This document shows, one piece after another, positions 48,872 through 60,114 of a DNA stretch of 64,000 nucleotides. A program made the translations under genes and the position numbers. Position 1 is the stretch's first letter; each line of letters starts with the position of its first letter. The notes below the pieces were generated by a model. That model had not been told where the DNA came from and made no database searches. It saw only the letters and a program-made list of their open reading frames with translations. Source of the stretch: Misgurnus anguillicaudatus (lineage: Eukaryota > Chordata > Actinopteri > Cypriniformes > Cobitidae); contig NC_073351.2 of the NCBI RefSeq assembly GCF_027580225.2, forward strand, positions 4,394,501-4,458,500, given 5' to 3'.

Positions 48872-51800
48872 GTAACCATATTTACAATACAAAATTGTTA
48901 CTTGAGTTAAGTGGATTATAATTTAAAACAAATTTGATGTAATATGCAATGACATACATATTGACTGAATCAGACTGTATTTTAATGTAGTATTAAGCAT
49001 GTTTTTGATATAATATTGATAATGTTAAAGCATGGGAAAGAAAGAGAACAGCTGCAACCTCTTACTTAATACTTTACAGTGAAGTAAATCAATTTGCTTT
49101 AAGTGTTACCCAGATGACATAACCCTGCTGTGTTTGTACAGTATGTGGATATTAAGAACACAAACCATTTGCTCAGTCACTTTACACCAGCTGGTGAAGT
49201 GGTTGTTAGTCTCTCAATCACCCAATGGAAAGGGTACAAGAGATAAACTAATACACACTCAAAAATGTTAACTAATAGTTATTCTGTCTGCATGCATTAT
49301 TTCTGAATGTAATTTTAACTGCTCTTAATGTTTAGTGTCCTAAATGTGGCAAAGCAATGGCCTGGATTCAGCTGCTTTGACAACAGGTGTGAAAGCCTCC
49401 ATATAAATAAACTGCTGGCTGACAACTTTTCTAAGTGTCGTAAACAGGCATTTGAAATGCATTATATTTTTATTTAGGAATTGATGCTGATAATCAATTA
49501 ATACCACTAACATTTAGTAGTTCAGCATATAAAAGTTTTAATAGCTCAGCTTCATTGCAAACACTACTTTGTAGGCTACTTTTATATGTTTAACCTTAAA
49601 TTATTTATCACGTTTAGTGAAATATGTGTAACCTAATTGTTTAAAGAAAGTTTAAAAATAGGCAATATTAAAAAAGTACTTACAGAGCTCGAAAGTACAG
49701 CTGTTATCGTGGCCGTTTCTCAATCCAAAGGCTCCAGCCTCTGGAGGTTGCATATCTAGGCTGCATACGTCATCAAGTAGGTCTTATTTCTGATTATTAA
49801 CAATTATAAAGTTGACTTTTATTCTTAGTAATTCGTATATTGTTGTAATATGCTGATGACTTGTGAACGTAATGTTCAGTTAACTTAAATTACCCAGGCT
49901 TGATGACGTATGCAGCCTGCATATTTGACCTACGGAGGCTGCAGCCTTTAGATTAAAAACGGCCCAAGTGTCTGTGTTGACCTCAGTCGATACCACACGT
50001 GCTTCTCTGCTTGACTCTGGGTTCCTCTAGTTCAGTCTGACATACTTGGAGACTTGAAAAACTCGTCTTTAATTTCGCCATCTGCTGCCCTCTGCTGATT
50101 CACAGTGAGCTTGATATGTGCAAAACATACTGTATGTTATGGAAAACATGCTATCTTATGTGATGTGCTGGTGGTGGATTTTTATACAACAGATACAAAG
50201 AAAAAAAAGCACATTTCATAATTACGTGAATGTAATACACAATATCAATGCACATTTATTAATAATATAATATGTATGTATTTTAATATATAATTACACG
50301 CGTATTTTTTTTTTTTTTCGGAAAATTGATCAAGTGTATATAATAATAAATGAGGAAAATGAGTTACACTCTACAGTACTCAGCAATAATTATTATGAAT
50401 AATAAATTCACTGGACGGGAATATAGCAATAAGAAGATCGCTTAATAATGACCCATGTCGTGTTTGCTGATCACGTGGCCTGTCACAGAGAAACAAATGT
50501 AACGTAAACACTGTTCAATACACGTTCGTCTCCTGAGGTTTTCACACGGCGAATAAGGAAGAATAATGTACAGCAGCCAGTAACCTTGCATAGCTTTTGA
50601 ATGGCTCTCGCGGTATTTTGATGTCACACGCCGATCCGTCTGCGATGCCACGTCTAGAGGTCGAACATATGCGCCGTTGTCATGACATTACGATTTGCGT
50701 CTTTTTCTAACGCTTGATCTACATGTTGATCTTTTGCTGTTGAAAAAGTTGTCCTTTTTGACGTGTGTTTGATAATAAAGTGCTTAGTATGATTTCTTTA
50801 GATGTTATTTGGTCGTGTGCTGTGCTGCAGGACTGCGCTGATCAGCTGTCAGTTTTAGACAATATCATGCGACCCGGAGCCGACACTGTGAGTAGCCTAA
50901 ACTCACTTCATAAAACTTACACATCTTCTGCTTTAACTCAGTCATAAATTTATGTAACTACTTATTTCTACTATCTACAGATAAAACTGATCCGTTGTTT
51001 ATGTAGGCTTCAATCTCATTGCTATATCACATTTATTTATTTTTTAATGATGTTTGTGCCCTATGTAGTTCCCTTAATTATCTACTAGAATTTTATTATC
51101 ATTATTATTATTATTTTGTTTGTTTTTGTCTAATGTGTTTTTTCTAAGATGTGTTTTGCTTTAATCACACATAGCAAAAATAAAAGCAAAAATAAAAAAG
51201 CTTGATTGAAAATGTTAGTTATTGAAATAAAAGGTAATAATAATAATATTTATTGTATTGTCTTTATGCTGAAATAAATTAAATCGTCATACAATTCTGA
51301 GAATCAACACTGATTTTTAGGTTTTGTTAGACTGACCCAACTTCAAGTACATTTGTTATGGATGGTCCTTCAGAGGTCAAGTGTGAACTGTAACCCTAGC
51401 ACTAAGATGGGATCAAGGTCACCGTAGTTTTCTGTAGGATTATAATAACCTTCAACCCTAGACAACCTATAGTCTTGCTGTTATGCTTTATCCAGTCTTT
51501 CCTTTTTATTTTGCAGCGAAGTATTAGGAAGTTCAACCTGAAAACAGCTGAACAAGGACTGAAGGATGGGAGTTCATTGTCTGATATCAGATCACAGGAA
51601 CAACTCCGCTTTGAGAGCCCACTTACTCCTGCTGACCTAGTCAAAGTGCAGGTGGACAGGTATGAGTTTAGTCCAGATCTAAGATATTATAACTTATAGT
51701 ATGTTTTTCATTTCACTTTACAAATTCACATCTAACAAATATGGTTGTTCAAATTTGGATGAATATTTATCTATATTACAAGAAAAGCAATAGAGTACTG

Positions 51801-54800
51801 ATGTATATTCTGATGTTTTCTAAAATCTTTACTGTGAAAAAGGTTTGAAGTGGTATTACAAAACATTTCAATATCACATACAATGGCTTGCAAATGTTCC
51901 CACAGGCAGTTTGTTTCAGAGGTCATCAATGGGTTAATAGTCGAGCTTTGGGAGAAAAACACTTTCCAGAGTTTGTTTTCAGCAGTGGAGGAGGAGAGGA
52001 AGATAAAAGCCCAACTTCTCGACATTTTAATGAGGTCATAAGATGAACTGAGGAATTATTTACAAAATGTAGTGTGCTGTAATATGACGATAAACATACA
52101 TTATATACTGTACTGTACATATAGGGATGAAGAACGTCGCATCAGGATCAAAACTCTCCAAAAACAGTTACTGGATATCTGCAAGGAGAAAACAGAGGAG
52201 TGTGAGGTACAAACATGTATTATTTTGTAACACACAAAAAGCAAAATATTTAAAGAAGTCATGTGACGTTGCTAAAAAAAAACATGTTTTCACGCAGTTT
52301 ATGGTAAAACACATACTGTGCATTATTGTTGCTCCTCTATGCCCCACTTATTTAAAACACATTGATTTATACAAAACTCATCGAACAATGAAAAGTGTGG
52401 TGTGCTCTTATTGGCCAGCTATCCAGTGCATTGTGATTGGCCAGATACCTCAAGTGTGTGAAGGAAATGTTACACTCCTTCCCATATGTGGAATATCAAC
52501 TTCCAAAACATCGTCTCCAGGACATTCTGGAGAAATTTCTGGTCTTATTATGCAATTTATTACAAACACATTTCCTTGTTTTCTTAAAAAATAAATTACT
52601 TGCCTCGTTATTGAAAAGTTTTTTACCCCCAAAAAAATCATACATAAAATCAGATACATATCGTCATGGATTTTGTGTGAAAAGGGCTATACTCTGTCTT
52701 TTCTGTCTCCAGAGACTTAAGGAATCAATTGCTCACCTGAGGCACCAGGTAGAAAACACGAGGATGAAAACAGAATGTCAGAGGACATTTGTGAAGAGCT
52801 GTACCCAACAACTGGTCTGTCAGGGACAAAAAACCAACAGTCACATAGAGAAAGAACTGGAAGATGAAGTCATGGTTTGTCATCTGTATCTCTTGACCAC
52901 TTAAAGCTGTTTCTAATATAGATTACATAAAGCCCAACGTTCAAACTTTAAGGTGAATCATGTTTTCCTACTTTGGTTGCAGATGACAGTGAAGAAAACA
53001 AAGGAAGAAGAAAAGGTATCTATGGAATCGGAGGCCTTCCTGAAAAGTCAACATGCAGTGAGTTGAGCGCAATGTTGTTTGATTTACAATATATTCAAAC
53101 CTTTGTATGTGCAAAACAAAAACTTTGAACTGTGTCAGTAGTCTGTACTGTGCATAAATCAATTTGGGCTAAACTACATGCAGAAATGCAATACGTTGGG
53201 CACAGTTATCATTACAGGAATTCTAAGATTACTGTATTATTTTAGTATTTTTTAGGATTAATGATCAATATTATTTTGACTATGGCTTTAAGGGCTTACA
53301 GGAGCAGATGCAGTATTGGACGACGCGATACGAGAAAGACTTGGAGACAAAAGAGCAAGAGCTTACTGCTTTACGAAACAAAAAAGCCAACAACCTGGCA
53401 CAACTTCACGAGCTCTCTAAGAAGGTTATTACATAAAAAATTGATCAATAGTGTCCATTAATGTTAAATGTTTAATGAAAAACTGTAAATAACTTGTCAA
53501 ATCTACAGTGCAGAGACATGCAGCAGGTTATTATTGAAGACAGGAGACAGAAGGAAGAGATGCGTGTACAGCTGGAGACAGAGCAGAGGGAGAGAGATGC
53601 TGCGATTAAAGTAAAACACACTTACACATACATACTGTTACATTGACACAGTCAAGCCCATCAGAACATATGAACAGATTAACAATATATACAATGCCAA
53701 TATAAAATGTATCATTTGTTCACCAGTAGGTGGCACTCTAACCAAATCTATTTTTTATTTTAAAGGATTAGTCCATTTTCTTAAAAACAATCCAGATAAT
53801 TAATCTTTCTTTGTTTAGTCGAGAAGAAATTATGTTTTTTGAGGAAAACATTCACGGATTTTTCTCATTTTAATGTACTTTAATGGACCCCATCACTTAA
53901 TACTTAACTCATGTTTTTTTAAACTGAGTTTCAAGGGACTCTAAATGATCTCAAACGAGGCATATTGGTCTTATCTAGCGAAACGATTGTCATTTTTGAT
54001 AATAAAAATAAAAACATGCACTTTCAAATCACAACTTCTCGTCTGTCTCCGGTCCTGTGATGCGCCAGCGCGACCTAATGCAATACATCATCACGTCAAG
54101 AGGTCACGGATGATGTATGCGAAACTACGCCCCAGTGTTTACAAGTGTGGACAAATAGGACCGTTCAGACGTTGTTGTATGTCGAATGATAATAATTAAT
54201 GTCTTTGTGTCAGTTTATTGCTTAAAATGGTCCGCAAATGTGCGTTTCATATATTATGTAACACGTGACCTCTCTACGTCACTACGCATTTACGCGAGGT
54301 CGCACTGGCGCTTCACAAGACCGGAGATAGACGAGAAGTTGTGGTTTAAAAGTGGATATTTTTTATTTTTCTTGTCAAAAATGACAATCGTTTCGCTAGA
54401 TAAGACCCTTATGCCTCATTTGGGATTGTTTATAGTCCTTTGAAACTCCATTGAAAAAAACTGTGTTGAGTTAAGTGTTAAGTGTTGGGCTCTATTAAAG
54501 TCCATTAAAATGAGAAAATCCTGGAATGTTTTCCTCAAAAAACATAATTTCTTCTCGACTGAACAAAGAAAGACATCAACATTTTGGATGACATGGTGGT
54601 GAGTAAATTATCTGGATTTTCTTTAAGAAAACTGACTAATCCTTTAAGGGTAATGAAAAATGAAATAAAATGCATTTATTTATTATTATTTTTACTATAG
54701 TGTGATGAAGAATTACCAAAGTCTATCATCTGAGAGTCTAAATATGAATTTTGCTGGGCACATTTTATAAGAGGTGTAATGATCAAAGAAATGTGTCACT

Positions 54801-55227
54801 ATAGTTTTAAAGTTAGTATTAGATCTCTATCTAGACATAGCTCTGGATATCGCAAGGGCTAAATAAATAATTATTGGCAGTTTACAAATTGTAAATTTTT
54901 GTCTGTAATGTTAGTGTGTGTGTGGTTATTTTCTGCAGTAGAATTGTGGAAAAGCGGCTCTGTGAACCACTAAACCATACACACCTAAATACACCTACCG
55001 GTATACTGTATATAGTTTATCATAAAAATCTAGTCTGTGAGGCAGCTTTGCAGTGCTAAATAACCCTGTGCTAAACGGTTTGGGAAACACATTTCAAAAT
55101 GTATCTCTTTTGTATCTCTTCTCAGATTCAGTCGTGGTGGCGGGGAACTGTTGTGCGCAGGGGACTTGGCTCTCCTAAGAAAGCTGATAAATCTAAGCCT
55201 AAAAAAGGCAAGAAGAAGAAGAAATGA
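48804..55227 (+). CDS. iqcg: IQ motif-containing protein G / dynein regulatory complex subunit 9
   Basis: IQCG (DRC9) is a coiled-coil subunit of the nexin-dynein regulatory complex of motile cilia and sperm flagella. Exons: 48804-48871 (candidate), 50788-50887, 51517-51659, 51906-52034, 52125-52206, 52713-52874, 52983-53057, 53302-53424, 53509-53610, 55126-55227. All joins are GT/AG and the phases sum to 1086 bases (361 residues and a TGA). Matches to human IQCG include DQLSVLDNIM, the QFVSEVINGLIVEL block, VIIEDR, and the IQ motif IQSWWRGTVVRRG followed by a Lys-rich tail. The middle is Glu/Lys/Gln-rich coiled coil. Human IQCG is about 443 residues, so this form is shorter, mostly at the N terminus. 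IQCD (DRC10) is the main alternative, but the LSVLDNIM and VIIEDR blocks favour IQCG. The first exon is the uncertain part. Confidence 0.88.
48863..48876 (+). promoter_or_regulatory. RFX X-box motif
   Basis: ATTACCATGGTAAC matches the X-box pattern RYYNYY-NN-RRNRAC at every position. RFX factors drive ciliary genes, and iqcg/DRC9 is an axonemal gene transcribed away from this point. The motif overlaps the proposed donor of the candidate iqcg exon 1, so it would lie within the first exon/intron border rather than upstream. Confidence 0.5.
49711..49964. mobile_element. Fold-back MITE with GGCCGTTT ends
   Basis: Left GGCCGTTTCTCAATCCAAAG, right inverse TTTAGATTAAAAACGGCC; the arms also share GGAGGTTGCATAT / ATATTTGACCTACGGAGG and GCATACGTCATCAAG. 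Lies between the candidate exon 1 and exon 2 of iqcg. Confidence 0.8.
50788..50887 (+). CDS. iqcg: iqcg exon 2
   Basis: Reads MISLDVIWSCAVLQDCADQL then SVLDNIMRPGADT before the donor ACT|gtgagt. Human IQCG has LPDVLRISAVLEDTTDQL then SILNYIM here, so coding similarity extends back to about 50801. The exact 5' edge (acceptor at 50787, acceptor at 50799, or the start ATG at 50789) is not settled. Confidence 0.8.
51517..51659 (+). CDS. iqcg: iqcg exon 3
   Basis: The acceptor tttattttgcag opens RSIRKFNLKTAEQGLKDG and runs to LTPADLVKVQVDR, with donor ACAG|gtatga (phase 2). The LTPADLVKVQVDR stretch corresponds to the TTETLKKIQIDR segment of human IQCG, just before the conserved QFFSDVI block. 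Confidence 0.9.
51906..52034 (+). CDS. iqcg: iqcg exon 4
   Basis: Reads QFVSEVINGLIVELWEKN then TFQSLFSAVEEERKIKAQLL and DILM, aligned with QFFSDVIADTIKEL...YNSLLQAL of human IQCG. The acceptor is gttcccacag and the donor GAG|gtcata, phase 2. Confidence 0.92.
52125..52206 (+). CDS. iqcg: iqcg exon 5
   Basis: Reads DEERRIRIKTLQKQLLDICK then EKTEECE, coiled coil, equivalent to EEKGRKQIISLQKQL in human. The acceptor is gtacatatag and the donor GAG|gtacaa, phase 0. Confidence 0.9.
52713..52874 (+). CDS. iqcg: iqcg exon 6
   Basis: 54 codons of coiled coil: RLKESIAHLRHQVENTRMKT then ECQRTFVKSCTQQLVCQGQK and the rest to EDEVM. The acceptor is ttctgtctccag; the donor gtttgt is a weak match but keeps phase 0. 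Confidence 0.9.
52983..53057 (+). CDS. iqcg: iqcg exon 7
   Basis: 25 codons, MTVKKTKEEEKVSMESEAFL then KSQHA, matching the KTEEEARTHTEIEMFLRKEQ region of human IQCG. The acceptor is ttggttgcag and the donor GCA|gtgagt. Confidence 0.9.
53302..53424 (+). CDS. iqcg: iqcg exon 8
   Basis: 41 codons, EQMQYWTTRYEKDLETKEQE then LTALRNKKANNLAQLHELSK and K, aligned with [35 protein letters not shown] in parts. The acceptor is gggcttacag and the donor AAG|gttatt. Confidence 0.92.
53509..53610 (+). CDS. iqcg: iqcg exon 9
   Basis: 34 codons, CRDMQQVIIEDRRQKEEMRV then QLETEQRERDAAIK. The VIIEDR block is identical in human IQCG. The acceptor is aaatctacag and the donor AAA|gtaaaa. Confidence 0.92.
53764..54643. 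mobile_element. 880-bp TTAA fold-back element in iqcg intron 9
   Basis: AGGATTAGTCCATTTTCTTA and its inverse, TTAA at 53760-53763 and 54644-54647. The arms are long: AGAAGAAATTATGTTTTTTG, GTCATTTTTGA and ACTTCTCGTCTGTCTCCGGT all recur inverted, so each arm exceeds 300 bp. Confidence 0.92.
55126..55227 (+). CDS. iqcg: iqcg last exon: IQ motif and Lys-rich tail
   Basis: Reads IQSWWRGTVVRRGLGSPKKA then a Lys-rich end and TGA at 55225. The IQxxxRGxxxR calmodulin-binding pattern is complete. The acceptor is tatctcttctcag. The preceding intron (53611-55125) contains a whole fold-back element. Confidence 0.95.
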   Translation: MQSWWRGTVVRRGLGSPKKADKSKPKKGKKKKK

Positions 55228-55260
55228 TTGCTGTGATTGTGCAGGATAATTGCTCTATAC

Positions 55261-55266
55261 AATATA
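55261..55266 (+). terminator. Possible non-canonical poly(A) signal of iqcg
   Basis: AATATA lies 34 bases past the iqcg stop and 20 bases before a TTAA-flanked element begins. No AATAAA occurs before the element, so the 3' UTR either is very short or ends inside transposon sequence. Confidence 0.3.
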
Positions 55267-55597
55267 AAGTGCAAAGGATTATTTAAAGAGCCCCTATTGT
55301 CCGATTCACTATTTTTTATTTTACTTTGGTGTGTAAGTGTGTATTAGTACATGTTAACGATATGCAAAAGATACATAAACCCCAAAGTAAACCATGACGC
55401 GAGTATCGTCTCCAACGTAAATCTCTTTTCTTGGACTACAACAAACACACGGAGTGTAGGCAACAGTTTACTTCCTGGGATTGGTGATGTAGACAAGATG
55501 GACATTATCATAATTCCTCCCGCTTCGGACTCACAACCTGTAAGTTAACTCCTGCTAGCATTGCATTGTGAGTGAATCTTTCAAACATGGTAAGGAG

Positions 55598-56451
55598 TAA
55601 GGGTGTCACGATTTCGATTTAAAATTAAGTCACAACCTCGAACTTCGAATAAAAAAATGGGATCGTCAATGATGCCCCATGTCACGTCCGGTCGGCTTGC
55701 CAAGCACCAAAAACCCTGTCAAAGGTGCCTTTAAAAACAGTTGTCCAGCGGAACGCGATTTTTATAATTAAAAAACGAGGGATGTGTTGCTACAACTCCT
55801 TGAAATACATATCATAAACAGGATTACTACCCACTGATCTGACTTCGGACAGAGCGCGCAAGAGTGAGAGAGGCGCCAAGATGCAGCGGGTTATTTTTTT
55901 AAACAAAAGGGATAGGTTTGCCTCAGCTCGCATGAAATACATAAAACTGAACAAATACATAAGGATTACTACTTTAGTTTATGTTTAGACTTCGGACAGA
56001 TGCGAGAGCGCGTGCACGTGAGACAGAGAAAGGCCAAGACGCATTATCTCCATGTGTGTGCAAGAAGGAATCCTCTCTCTACAAGCTCTCGTGTAAAGTA
56101 CCGCCCACAAACCTACGGTAGCTGCCACCGGAAAAACATGTCATCGTCAGAGACAACTTAGTAAAAAAAAGTTTGGCTTCTGTAGAAACATGGCGGCGCA
56201 GGGTTGCGACTTCCACGCGGGGGGACCCTCTGTGTATGTGGATGGAAACGTCTCATTCTAAGGTAATAAAAACATAACGGTTCATTAGAAAAGGTCTTTT
56301 TGCACCCCTGATCATATGGTTTTGTAGATTGTTTTGCATTTCTGTCAAGAGATCTGAAAATTACACACTGCACCTTTAAAAATCAAGAATCGAATCATGA
56401 CCTTAGAATCGAAAATGTAATCAAATCGAGGATTTAATCGTGACACCCCTA
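55598..56451. mobile_element. hAT-type element, 8-bp duplication GTAAGGAG
   Basis: Left TAAGGGTGTCACGATTTCGA, right AATCGTGACACCCCTA. GTAAGGAG at 55590-55597 and 56452-56459. It contains a partial element at about 56110-56375, the inverted relative of 59016-59862. Confidence 0.92.
56110..56375 (-). repeat. Partial TTAA element (AGGTGCAGTGTGTAA type)
   Basis: Ends TTACACACTGCACCT plus TTAA (56376-56379). Shares CTTCTGTAGAAACATGGCG, GAGACAACTTAG and CATAACGGTTCATTA with 59016-59862, where they have the opposite or the same sense as expected for an inverted copy. The far end is missing. Confidence 0.65.
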
Positions 56452-56652
56452 GTAAGGAGGGTCACATTTCCGGCTGACGTCAGAGGAATTCAGTCCAATC
56501 ACAATGTACAGCTTAGTTGCATTTCAGGAAGAGAGTAAAATCTGGAGCTACAAAAATGTACGGTATGAAAATAATGTGGGTTTTTTATTATAAACCACGC
56601 AAACACATTATACCAAATAAACAAAATAACATTGTTTATATGTGCACTTTAA

Positions 56653-58193
56653 ATGACTGAGAAGTTAAAAGAAAATGTGTCAATTTTTATTATCATAAAA
56701 CAGTAATGTTCTGTTAAAGGCTCATGAGAGAAAACACAATTTTAAAATAAAATCTTTTTAACAGTGCACACACAAAAATTAACTTCTCTCATTCTGTATT
56801 TGCCCTTTATGTTGTTTAAAATCAATATGAGTTAAATACAATAAAAATTACATGAAATAACAATGCAGTATAAGCAACTGAGCCATAAATGCTATAATCA
56901 CTAATCACACAACCATAGGACAATTATGTCATGGCAATACATACAGTGCCTACATAACGGGGAAATGCATATTCATTTCACCCTATAGAGACCAAAAAAG
57001 GCCACTGGTAGCATATTTACTAAATTATAGTAGACATTGTATTTCATTTTAAAATAATATTATAATGAATGGCCATCAAACATTAATTTCCTGTTTTTGG
57101 GGGGCAATTCTAACATTTCATTGAAGAATCCATGCCATAACATTTCAACTTTAATTTAATGTAGTTTTATTGGCATGCAAAAATCTTAGTAATCAATCAT
57201 GTCTGTAGTGCAAACAACTCTACTGTAACTGTATGCTGTGTTTGCCTCTAGATGGCGCAAAAATACCACATTACAGATTAAATTCCTTGCTTAGCATGCA
57301 TCACAAGAGAGAGAGAGTGTGTTTATCAAGGATATTTATCTGGAAAAATTAAGTTTGTGCAAAGCAATTATGTCAGAGAATAAACAGGTTTTTTATTTCT
57401 TAAAATATAAGTGTTTTATAAGCTTAAGCAACTAGATTGTAGTGTGTAACAAGCTTAGTCTCATCTTTTCTCCTTCATGTTAACTGTTTTAAAGCATCAA
57501 TTTTGACTTCAGTTTAATTGTATTAATAAAAGCAGTCCTTGATTAAGATCGTGTTTTTAGACCTATTCAGAGTCTATTCTACAGTTCACTGTGATTGCAA
57601 ATCCAACAGCACTCACTCAGTTTATAAAGTTCATGCATGAAGATCACAGACTGTTGTTGTCAAAGGCGAACTGTTAATGAATGGCGTTATGCCAAGCGTG
57701 TGGCTCTAATGGGAACATGTGACTCATGAGTGATCCTGTGTTTCCTGACCGCAGGAAGCAAAAACCATCTGTCCCTCTTCTGTTTCATCTCTCTGGAACC
57801 CCCACCCACCCCCCACCTGCAAGACAGCACAGACATCAGTGTGAAAGACCTTCATTTTTAAATCAGCCAATAGGCTTTAGTTATAAAACAGCCACAAAGC
57901 ATGATGTGTTACTTGCTGGTGTGTGGCAGGTGGCATTAGACCAAACAATCTAGTGCTTTATCTTCATTTTGTAGAAGAGAAATACAATGTTGTGTATATC
58001 TGCTCAACTTTTAGGGGTACATTAGTATACAGGTGGCTTTAAAATGAACAGATATGGACTAATGGTGAAAATAAATGTTATGGCATGGTGTCCTTATACT
58101 GTATAGAATTACAGGAAAAACTGCACTGAAAAAAATGATTAATTCAATTTACTCAATTTTTTTAAGGTAAGTGGTTGCAATCAATTTATTTAA
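56653..58193. other. Intergenic stretch, nothing recognised
   Basis: AT-rich, with a short GA run at about 57308-57318. The ORF at 57726-57953 has no visible homology. No repeat boundaries read. Confidence 0.5.
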
Positions 58194-59000
58194 AGGGATA
58201 GTTCGGCCAAAAACGATATTAAACCCATTATTTACTCACCTTCAAGCTGTCCAAGTTGCATATGTCCATCGTTTTTCAGAAACACATTTTCGGATATTTT
58301 AAAAAATATTTTAGATCTTTCATTTGATTAAATGTAATATTACGGGGCCCAGCCATAGTCCACGACCTTCAAGTCCATCCTTCACAAATTAAATCCAAAC
58401 GGCTCCAGGATGATAAACAAAGGTCTTCTGTGGGTAATCCGTGCGGTGTTGTTGTAGAAATATCCATATTTAAAATTTTATTAACGTAATGAACTACCTT
58501 CCGGTAGCGCCGCCATCTTAGAGCCATCCGCATTCAGGATGAGCGCTTACGCAGCATACAGCGGTTTCTCTGCTGCTGCTCTGTCCCCCCGCCCTCCGAA
58601 TTTGTCATACGTCACTAAAAAAAGTGCGCACACTACGCTAATACTCTCTCCTGAGTCTAAGATGGCGGCGCTACCGGAAGGTAGCCAACAACGTCAAAAC
58701 ATTTCAAATATGGACACCTCCACAACAACACCGCACGGACCACCCCCAGAAGACCTTTGTTTATCATCCTGGAGCCGTTTGGATTTAATTTGTGAAGGAT
58801 GGACGCACTTTTTTTGGACTTGAAGGTCGTGGACTATTGCTGGACCCCGTAACATTACATTTAATCAACAGAAAGATCCAAAATATTCTCTAAAATATCC
58901 GAAAATGTGCCCGTCCGAAAAACGATGGACATATGCAACTTGGACAGCTTGGGGGTGAGTAAATAATGGGTTTAATATCGTTTTTGGCCGAACTATCCCT
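58194..59000. mobile_element. 807-bp TTAA fold-back element
   Basis: AGGGATAGTTCGGCCAAAAA and its inverse, TTAA at 58190-58193 and 59001-59004. The arms run for roughly 300 bp or more (GGTCGTGGACTAT, CTACCTTCCGGTAGCGCCGC and inverses) with a loop near 58540-58640. The GC-rich CCGGTAGCGCCGCCATCTTA is a YY1-like site inside the arms. Confidence 0.92.
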
Positions 59001-59015
59001 TTAAGTTACATTTAA

Positions 59016-59862
59016 AGGTGTAGTGTGTAATTTTTAGAAGGATCTCTTGACAGAAATGCAATATAATATACAAAACTATATTATCAGTGGTGTATAAATA
59101 CATTTCATAATGAACTGTTATGTGTTTATTGCCTTAGAATGAGAGTATAGGTCCCCTTACATGGAAGTCGCCATTTTGTGTCGCCATGTTTCTACAGAAG
59201 CCCTTAACGAACAAACTGTTTTTTCTAAGTTGTCTCCAACGATGGCATGTTTGTCTGGTGGTGGACACAATAACTTCTCTATGTGTTTCAAAAGCGAAGG
59301 GTTAAGGGCTATTTATAGTCGGGCGTAGGTCCTACGGCGTAGCCGCGACAGCGTAAGTTCCGTGTCGGTTTTCATTTATACTTTTGCGTCGTAATCTGCG
59401 TCGACGTGCAAACACCCCCGCAGACCGCTGGTATGCAGTAACCACGCGTGTAACCACAGTAGCAGCAGCAGAAGTCACAGAAGAAGAAGCTAAGCAAGTT
59501 AACCCACAAACGAAGAAGAAACAGCAACTTGTTGTGTATAATTTGAGAAGACCAGCAATGATGAAAGTAAATAAACAGCGACTTTTGATGCAGTTTGAGT
59601 TAAATCACTCCTCAACTTGGCTCATCTTTGTTTTCACCGTCACAAACGGAAATACCTATGACGCAGTTTTTTTTACCTGACGGAAGGGGTTCTGGTGGAC
59701 CAATCACAGCGCTTGCGGTCAGCGTAGATCTGACGCGCTGTTTTGTAGCTACGGCGTAGGACCTACGCACGACTATAAATCGCCCTTCAGCAGTGGACTG
59801 AGCAATTGGTTGCAAATCACAACCTCACCACTAGATGCTGCTAAAATTTACACACTGCACCT
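59016..59862 (+). mobile_element. TTAA element (AGGTGTAGTGTGTAA type) with inner insertion
   Basis: AGGTGTAGTGTGTAATTTTTAG-type left end and inverse right end CTAAAATTTACACACTGCAC (20 bases) plus CT; TTAA at 59012-59015 and 59863-59866. Contains 59304-59786. Confidence 0.88.
59304..59786. mobile_element. Inner element with AAGGGC.ATTTATAGTCG ends
   Basis: Left AAGGGCTATTTATAGTCGGG then CGTAGGTCCTACGGCGTAGC; the right end is the inverse. 483 bp. Target duplication not clear. The interior ORF 59384-59680 is unmatched. Confidence 0.75.
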
Positions 59863-60114
59863 TTAAACAAAAGTTTTTTGTTTTGCCTTTCTAATTTTTT
59901 TTTGTTTAAATGCAGCTTAAATAAATTGATTGCAAACACTCACCTTAAAAAAATTGACTACAATAAAATGAATATTTTTTTCCAGTGTGTATTTTGTATT
60001 ACAGAAAATTTCTGTCATTTATTGTGGCCGTTATTTTCTGGCATTTTTCCGGCACCCATCTGCCGTTTTTTTTAATTTTTACAGTGTGATGCTGCTACCC
60101 AGTCTCACAAGGTT

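Larger units (their letters stand above)
55287..56648. mobile_element. TTAA element just past iqcg, carrying nested insertions
   Basis: TTAA at 55283-55286 and 56649-56652, ends AGAGCCCCTAT and the near inverse ATATGTGCACT. Interrupted by 55598-56451. It starts 60 bases after the iqcg stop. Confidence 0.6.

Noticed and set aside
52127..52904. Two 155-codon plus-strand ORFs
   Set aside because: They read through iqcg exons 5 and 6 and the intron between them, partly out of frame.
58539..58823. 94-codon ORF in CpG-rich sequence
   Set aside because: It lies in the loop and arm of the fold-back 58194-59000.
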